A DNA stretch of 64,000 nt from Fistulifera solaris (taxonomy: Eukaryota; Bacillariophyta; Bacillariophyceae; Naviculales; Stauroneidaceae), in NCBI GenBank assembly GCA_030295235.1, contig AP026152.1, positions 682,001 to 746,000 on the forward strand. The letters are read 5' to 3'. Below, one piece after another: positions 61,931 through 64,000 of the stretch. The first letter of the stretch is position 1. Every line of letters begins with the position of its first letter. The notes below the pieces were generated by a model. It was not told the origin of the DNA. It saw only the letters and a list, made by a program, of their open reading frames with translations, and did not search any database. The position numbers and the translations under genes were made by a program.

Positions 61931-63296
61931 TTACTGGCCTTCATTTACGATATTGTCAGCGGCAACACTACTTTTCTCTGTCACACTCTCTTCCTCTCCT
62001 CTCTCGATGCTATCGCCTTCAGCCAGATCTGGTAGATCGTGAATAGAAATACCCCGCTTCTCTCGTTCCTGTCGAACCCATTTTAGTTGATTTTGTTGAA
62101 AGGTTTCATAGGCTCGTACAACCATATCGGCTTCCACTTGAATAGCGTGACGTATCGCTTGTACTTGATCTTGAGTCAAATGATGCAAATAGGGTTTAAT
62201 GACGGTCTGCAAGGCTTGAACAGCTTCAGTTGGTGCCATGGGGACAGGACAAGCTTCCGACAGGGGGACGCAATTGTTTCGTTAAGCCGGCAGGTAATTT
62301 CTTTGGCGGATACACGAAATGGGGACCGAAATTGGCTCGGACCGAACCGCCCAAATACAAAGACACGGCTGGATAATACACTCCGTCATCCAAGTCCGTA
62401 AAAGCTTCTCCGCCGATTCGTTTGCCCTTGGTAAGAATGAAGGTACCCATACAAGTTCCATTTTTGAAGAAGCGAATGTGATTGGCGTCTTCTCTTGTGC
62501 TGATGTACGCACTACCCTCTTCTTCATCATTATCACTACCACCATTTGCTGTCAAGAACAATGCACATCCAACCAAATCTCCAGGACCGAATCCTTCTCC
62601 ACCCCAGTCATCTTGTCGTTGCGATCGATGCAAAATAGATCCACCTTGATCTCGGATACCGTAAGACCATTTGTCGTAGCCGACGGGTGCTTGTAAATCG
62701 CCCGTCCGCATACTCCAACCCAACCGGATGTGACCTCCGACCGCACAAAGAGGTTTATTTTCTGGCGTATCGTCTCCTTCCTGCTGTTGCTCTTCAGCAT
62801 GTAAAGCCGCTTCTAATTGCTCTCGCAAGCCCGGTCCCAACCGCGCCCACGGAGGCAAACCCGCCGCAATCTCTTTCGCGGACGGCCCCGGCTGCATCAA
62901 TACTTCATAATAATACGCACCCCCACTTTCGGCCGCTTGTGACGCCCGCGCCATGCGATATCCCCGTACGACCGTCGGTGTGACGCTACAACGTGCGACA
63001 TCGGGACATTTCAATTGCGGTGCCATATCCGCTTTATTCCAGTGCACCCACGGAGGACGATCGTGCAATGCTTTCGGGACCCAAACCAGCAATTGATCTT
63101 CGGTAGGAATAATTCCTTGTTGTTGTAAACTACTCGCTGTGGCGTGATAATTGTGTTGCGTACAGAATTGAGCAATGGCGGTGAACGCGGCGTGCAACAA
63201 AGGATCCGTATCCATCAAGCCGCGAACGCGTTTGCGATTCGTTGCGGCGTTGAATGACGAAGAAGGGGGAGGCGTTAAAGATCTTTCTGATGACAT
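61931..63296 (-). CDS. ASH2-like SPRY protein (COMPASS H3K4 methyltransferase subunit), frame change near 62.24 kb
   Basis: 454 codons after one extra C in CCCCATGG (near 62232) is discounted, joining GSLSCP to MAPTEAVQALQTV. The N-terminus has PLLHAAFTAIAQFCTQHNYH, possibly LisH-like. VVRGYRMARASQAAESGGAY begins a split SPRY domain of ASH2L type: HIRLGWSMRTGDLQAPVGYD, KWSYGIRDQGGSILHRSQRQ, GFGPGDLVGCALFL, then after an acidic insert HIRFFKNGTCMGTFIL and DGVYYPAVSLYLGGSVRANF. ASH2L binds RbBP5 and the SET1/MLL subunit and stimulates H3K4 methylation. The 90-residue C-terminal helix-rich extension (HLTQDQVQAIRHAIQVEADM, QNQLKWVRQEREKRG) is not typical of animal ASH2L. The PHD and winged-helix part is absent. 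Confidence 0.75.
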
Positions 63297-63908
63297 TGTA
63301 GAAACGAACGAAAGATGTCAATGAGAAAAGGATAATAATGTTTGCAGAAGGAGATAATAATGCGATAATAGCTGCGTCGCAACGATGAAGATCGAGGCCG
63401 TCGTCCGCACGCGATCCGCGACGATGCGGCGAGCGGCGAGAATGTCTTTTGAAGCCAGTCCGACGCGACCAAGAAAGCTGGGGACGGATGATCCGCACTG
63501 ATTTTGCAGTAATTACAAAGAATTAAAGGACAAAAAGCAAATACAACTAAAGACAATTAAATTTTGCTTTGGGCAATCAAAACAAATGAAAGGTGTACAG
63601 TACCAGTAGAGCGCAATGAAGCTGATGTGCATGCACTTTCAAAATTTGAATCATGACTGAATGCAGTCGTGGTTAAATGAACCGACACTATGCGTCTATA
63701 GCAATGTTAGGTGCACGATCCGGCGCCGCTTTCTGCCCCAAACTAGTCTATGATAAGCCGCGGAAGTTCAATGATTAGACTCTAGTCTAGTTTCCATACA
63801 AGGTCAAAGAGATACGAATAACCTCTGCGATAATTATTCAGTAACAATCGAAAACTTACAAAAAATGTGTCTCGTCAAAGTTTGGAGCTCTAGGCGTTTA
63901 CCCGTAGT
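63297..63908. other. Intergenic interval
   Basis: About 600 bp containing element E at 63650-63703 and a deletion variant of the palindromic motif (TACCAGTA, near 63601). No gene. Confidence 0.45.
63650..63703 (-). repeat. Dispersed element E
   Basis: Minus strand CTATAGACGCATAGTGTCGG, then CCACGACTGCATTCAGTCAT and GATTC. It lies about 355 bp upstream of the ASH2-like start and in the same orientation. Confidence 0.55.
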
Positions 63909-64000
63909 TTAGTAGTCATTGGAGTCGTAGCCGGAGTAACCGCTGAATTCCGCAAAGTTGTTGCCATCATCGTCATTGTCTTCTTCGTCATCATTGTTCG
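63909..64000 (-). CDS. C-terminal end of an acidic protein (partial gene)
   Basis: The last 30 codons of a minus-strand frame reach the window edge: an Asp/Asn/Glu run (NNDDEEDNDDDGNN) followed by FAEFSGYSGYDSNDY and a TAA stop at 63909-63911. The tail of aromatic residues in an acidic, Gly/Ser context looks like an interaction motif. Too little is present to name a family; the call rests on the open frame and composition. Confidence 0.4.
   Translation of the reverse strand, partial: NNDDEEDNDDDGNNFAEFSGYSGYDSNDY

Noticed and set aside
9170-62240. Frame-changed genes as pseudogenes or programmed frameshifts
   Set aside because: Catalytic residues are intact on both sides, changes go in both directions, sit mostly at homopolymers, and no slippery-site pattern is shared.
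1-64000. Retroelements, virus-derived elements or DNA transposons
   Set aside because: I saw no reverse transcriptase, integrase, capsid or transposase motifs and no long terminal repeats; the repeats present are tandem or short dispersed types.

Overview
The window reads as nuclear DNA of a photosynthetic stramenopile, most likely a pennate diatom. Several proteins begin with a signal peptide followed by an aromatic-residue cleavage site of the diatom plastid ASAFAP type (for example TTSAFVV in the TrpC-TrpF fusion and ISAWTTT in the DUF6816 protein). There is a bZIP-PAS transcription factor of the kind known from diatoms. Genes are closely packed on both strands and their introns are few, mostly 60-75 bp, and GT-AG. 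I saw no organelle genes, no prokaryotic operons and no autonomous transposon.

Layout. 0-5.7 kb: end of a SET-domain methyltransferase, a plastid DUF6816 protein, a PPR protein, and a large sugar kinase-sugar isomerase fusion. 5.9-7.6 kb: tandem 242-bp repeats and non-coding DNA. 7.6-13.7 kb: TDP1 DNA-repair enzyme, secreted intradiol dioxygenase, a diverged satellite, an SLC4 anion transporter. 13.9-15.2 kb: a tandem array of palindromes, then a second, inverted array of the 5.9-kb repeat family. 15.5-24.4 kb: plastid DUF1275 protein, ARM-like protein, a small conserved protein, ZNHIT3-like snoRNP factor, HAD-like protein, membrane-anchored Hsp70-like ATPase. 24.6-25.2 kb: second palindrome cluster. 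25.5-38 kb: polysaccharide deacetylase, CRT-like transporter, a double-bZIP protein, a bZIP-PAS protein, a plastid repeat protein, a TMX-like thioredoxin, a TPR-like protein. 39.6-50.4 kb: RAD6, an L7Ae-like protein, FAD monooxygenase, tRNA-Glu(CTC), EMG1, third palindrome cluster, PLAC8 protein, an unresolved gene. 50.6-64 kb: 2OG-Fe(II) oxygenase, PHD protein, a signal-peptide-bearing NPL4, fourth palindrome cluster, TrpC-TrpF, a 427-bp tandem satellite, an ASH2-like protein and the tail of an acidic protein.

The coding genes are ordinary housekeeping and regulatory genes without operon logic. The intergenic DNA is more unusual. Four separate clusters hold short dyad-symmetric repeats whose arms covary. 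The 9-bp palindrome TACCWGGTA occurs ten times, always between genes. A dispersed element of about 55 bp (core AAAGTGTTGG ... CAGTCATGA) sits near many gene 5' ends and also forms part of the 234/242-bp tandem units. Two satellite families are also present.

Caution for users: at least a dozen clearly conserved genes change reading frame by one base, usually at a short homopolymer, with conserved sequence on both sides. In every such gene I modelled, allowing the single-base change gives an integral codon count. The simplest explanation is uncorrected indel error in the assembly, not pseudogenes. Coordinates below span the whole inferred gene in those cases.
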